From Candidatus Sumerlaeota bacterium (GTDB lineage Bacteria; Sumerlaeota; Sumerlaeia; SLMS01), in NCBI GenBank assembly GCA_020850785.1, contig JADZDZ010000013.1:1-7206 (forward strand): a stretch of DNA of 7,206 bases. Direction: 5' to 3'. Within the stretch, counting starts at the first letter, position 1. Every line of letters starts with the position of its first letter. A model generated the notes under the pieces. That model had not been told where the DNA came from. It was given only the letters and a program-made list of their open reading frames with translations, and did not search any database. Of this stretch, positions 5,546-7,206 are shown in pieces. The translations under genes were made by a program, and so were the position numbers.

Positions 5546-7206
5546 ATGATTTGCGAAAGATTGAAACTTGCATTATTATGCGTCATTGCGCTGGTGCTTG
5601 CTGGGTGCAAACCACCTTCAGGGCAGGCGAACCAAAAGGAGGAAGGGGAGCACAAGCCGGAGCCGACATTCAAGCTGCGGGACCTGCCGCAATCCGACGC
5701 GATTCTTCCCATCGTGGCGGTCTGGGGGCCGGTCGTGGAGGAGGGGGTGAATGATGAGCTTCAGGAACAGGCCGCCTATTTCTCCCGAATAGTCGCGGAC
5801 AACATTGGTTTTGGCCCGGAACCATTGCTTGATGTTTTTGAGCCGTTGAAGACGAACGTCCTGTTTCCCCTGCGTGGATCAGTCCTCTACAAACCTTTGG
5901 TGCAGCGTTCGGACGCGGAGTTGATCAAAGCTTCCGAGGCTTTGCAGGCCGACTACAATATCACAATCGCGGCTTTCGAGGAGGATTCCAAACCAGTCAT
6001 TGAAGTGCGATTGCTCGACATGAGGCGCGCGGTGGCATGGCAGCAAAAGTATTCGGGCACGTGGGTTGAGATAGGGGAAAAATTCGGCCACGACGTTCCG
6101 GAGCTTTTGAAGGCGATGGGGGTGGAGGTAACCGAAGCGCAGCGGGCCGTCGTATCCCATTCCCCCACAGGCGATGGTGTCATCTTTGCGCAACTTGCAA
6201 AGAAGCGTGAGAATCTGAGCCCCGAATCCGTCAAGCAGTTGAGGGATTTGGTGACTGAGTGGGGAAGGAAGGACCCGCTTCACGTCCGATTCCACAGCTT
6301 GTCGCTGATCAACAATTACACAGATTCAGCCCCAAACGGAAAGCAGGCGATCATCGCGGAATTGAACGACGGCACGAAGCCATTCAATGGATTTCTTGCG
6401 AGAAAGTGTGTCGAAATGCTGTCCACCAAGAAGGACTATCAGGATTCCAAGGCATTCTGCCAGAAGCTCATGGAGGCCTATCCGAATTGGCGTACCTTGC
6501 ATACGCGTGCGTCGTATGCAGCGTATGTTGCCGGCGATTTGGAGTCAGCCACCCGGATACTTGCGAAGGCGCGCAAGCTGGGCTGTACAAGCTGGCTCCT
6601 TGATGTCGCCGAAGGTGATGTTTATCGGATGCGTTCCTACAATGCGCAGCGGGGGCGAACGATCAATAATTTCAGCCAGCGGGAAATGGGGGATTTCATG
6701 TCTGGCAATCGAGGATCGATCCAGTTCTTTGAAGCGGCGCTCAAGAAGAACCCCAACAGCGCCTATGCCATGAGTCGCCTTGCGGATAGTTACCTGCGTT
6801 CCGGCGAGGATCAGGAGAAAATCTTCAAACTCTGCGAAGGGGCATTGGATGTTGATGCCGGGAATGAGGATGCAATCGGGACAATGCTTTGGTCATGCGC
6901 CCCCGGCTACAATAGGCGGATGGAATTAGGGCGTAAGTTGATCATCAAATATCAGGATCGTCTGAAGACTCCCGGATCAATCGCAGTAATAGCCTCGGCA
7001 ATCCAGCAAAATATGCGTGAGAGCATGCAAGGCTACACGCAGGAGGAAACCTTCGACGCATGCGAGCGCGACCCGATGGCCGCCGAAGCCTCCGGATTCG
7101 TGCTCCTTCGGATGCTGTACCTAGAGGAAAAGGAAATAAACCAAGATTTGCTAAGAGTCCATCCAAGAAGTCCTCATTTTCACGCTGCGAGCCTCCTTGC
7201 CATGAG
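5546..7206 (+). CDS. Lipoprotein with TolB-N-like domain and TPR-like repeats, C-terminus cut by window end
   Basis: The frame is open for 553 codons to the right edge, so the C-terminus is missing. Residues 1-21 form a type II signal peptide with lipobox LAGC, so C21 should be lipidated; K22 at +2 carries no Asp retention signal, so the outer membrane is likely. Residues 43-190 resemble the TolB N-terminal-like domain that precedes TPRs in many bacterial proteins: an opening hydrophobic strand (ILPIVAVWGPV), an ADYNITIAAFE segment (135-145), then RLLDMRRAVAWQQKYSG (155-171), matching the family's pattern in which a strand ending in LVDxxTGxxLW precedes a final helix. The call is by eye. Later come helical pairs: about 299-347 (an AYPNWRTLHTRASYAAYVAGDL stretch, shown here only in part as YAAYVAGDLESATRIL) and 390-440 (FFEAALKKNPNSAYAMSRLA, then SYLRSGEDQE), the latter a good TPR match with N-P and A/Y/L spacing. 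A scaffold or binding role on the envelope is inferred; no catalytic motif is seen. Confidence 0.85.
   Translation, partial: MICERLKLALLCVIALVLAGCKPPSGQANQKEEGEHKPEPTFKLRDLPQSDAILPIVAVWGPVVEEGVNDELQEQAAYFSRIVADNIGFGPEPLLDVFEPLKTNVLFPLRGSVLYKPLVQRSDAELIKASEALQADYNITIAAFEEDSKPVIEVRLLDMRRAVAWQQKYSGTWVEIGEKFGHDVPELLKAMGVEVTEAQRAVVSHSPTGDGVIFAQLAKKRENLSPESVKQLRDLVTEWGRKDPLHVRFHSLSLINNYTDSAPNGKQAIIAELNDGTKPFNGFLARKCVEMLSTKKDYQDSKAFCQKLMEAYPNWRTLHTRASYAAYVAGDLESATRILAKARKLGCTSWLLDVAEGDVYRMRSYNAQRGRTINNFSQREMGDFMSGNRGSIQFFEAALKKNPNSAYAMSRLADSYLRSGEDQEKIFKLCEGALDVDAGNEDAIGTMLWSCAPGYNRRMELGRKLIIKYQDRLKTPGSIAVIASAIQQNMRESMQGYTQEETFDACERDPMAAEASGFVLLRMLYLEEKEINQDLLRVHPRSPHFHAASLLAM

Noticed and set aside
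5425..5754. A short plus-strand open frame across the spacer and the start of the lipoprotein gene
   Set aside because: It overlaps the lipoprotein start in another frame; the lipobox and ribosome binding site support the 5546 frame.
1..7206. Defence system, CRISPR array, toxin-antitoxin pair, transposon or RNA gene
   Set aside because: No repeat-spacer pattern, transposase, recombinase, nuclease-ATPase pairing or tRNA-like fold was seen on either strand.

Overview
The window is a compact piece of bacterial chromosome, roughly 55-60% GC by eye. It holds six protein genes, two of them cut by the window edges. I see no rRNA, tRNA, CRISPR array, insertion sequence or integrase. The host is Gram-negative: there is a lipoprotein with a clear lipobox, a Sec-type signal peptide, and the bacterial (MEP) isoprenoid pathway enzyme IspG. 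The DUF2851 gene, the short IspG form and the GC content would suit the Verrucomicrobiota or a neighbouring phylum. That placement is a low-confidence inference, because no phylogenetic marker here decides it.

Layout. On the minus strand at the left are a DUF2851 protein (1933..338) and, translationally overlapping it, the start of a membrane glycosyltransferase-like protein that leaves the window at position 1. A 145-base divergent spacer follows, with a plausible sigma70-type promoter facing right and a small inverted repeat. Next is a two-gene plus-strand operon (2079..2999 and 2996..4219, joined by an ATGA overlap). Its first gene encodes a single-pass membrane protein with a charged coiled-coil-like cytoplasmic head and a possible NTF2-like outer domain. 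Its second gene encodes an exported modular protein with an OB-like region, an SH3b-like region and a C-terminal Ada-type zinc motif. This operon converges, across only 17 bases, on ispG (5394..4237, minus). A second divergent spacer (5395..5545) carries a good promoter for ispG and a strong ribosome binding site for a plus-strand lipoprotein gene. That gene starts at 5546 and runs off the right edge. Its product looks like a TolB-N-like domain followed by TPR-like helical repeats.

Working together. ispG is a housekeeping gene for isoprenoid precursors. The other genes suggest envelope functions: sugar transfer at the membrane, an inner-membrane/periplasm pair, and a lipid-anchored scaffold. 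Nothing in the sequence ties them into one pathway. The best candidate for something undescribed is the two-gene operon 2079..4219. I do not see a defence system or mobile element.
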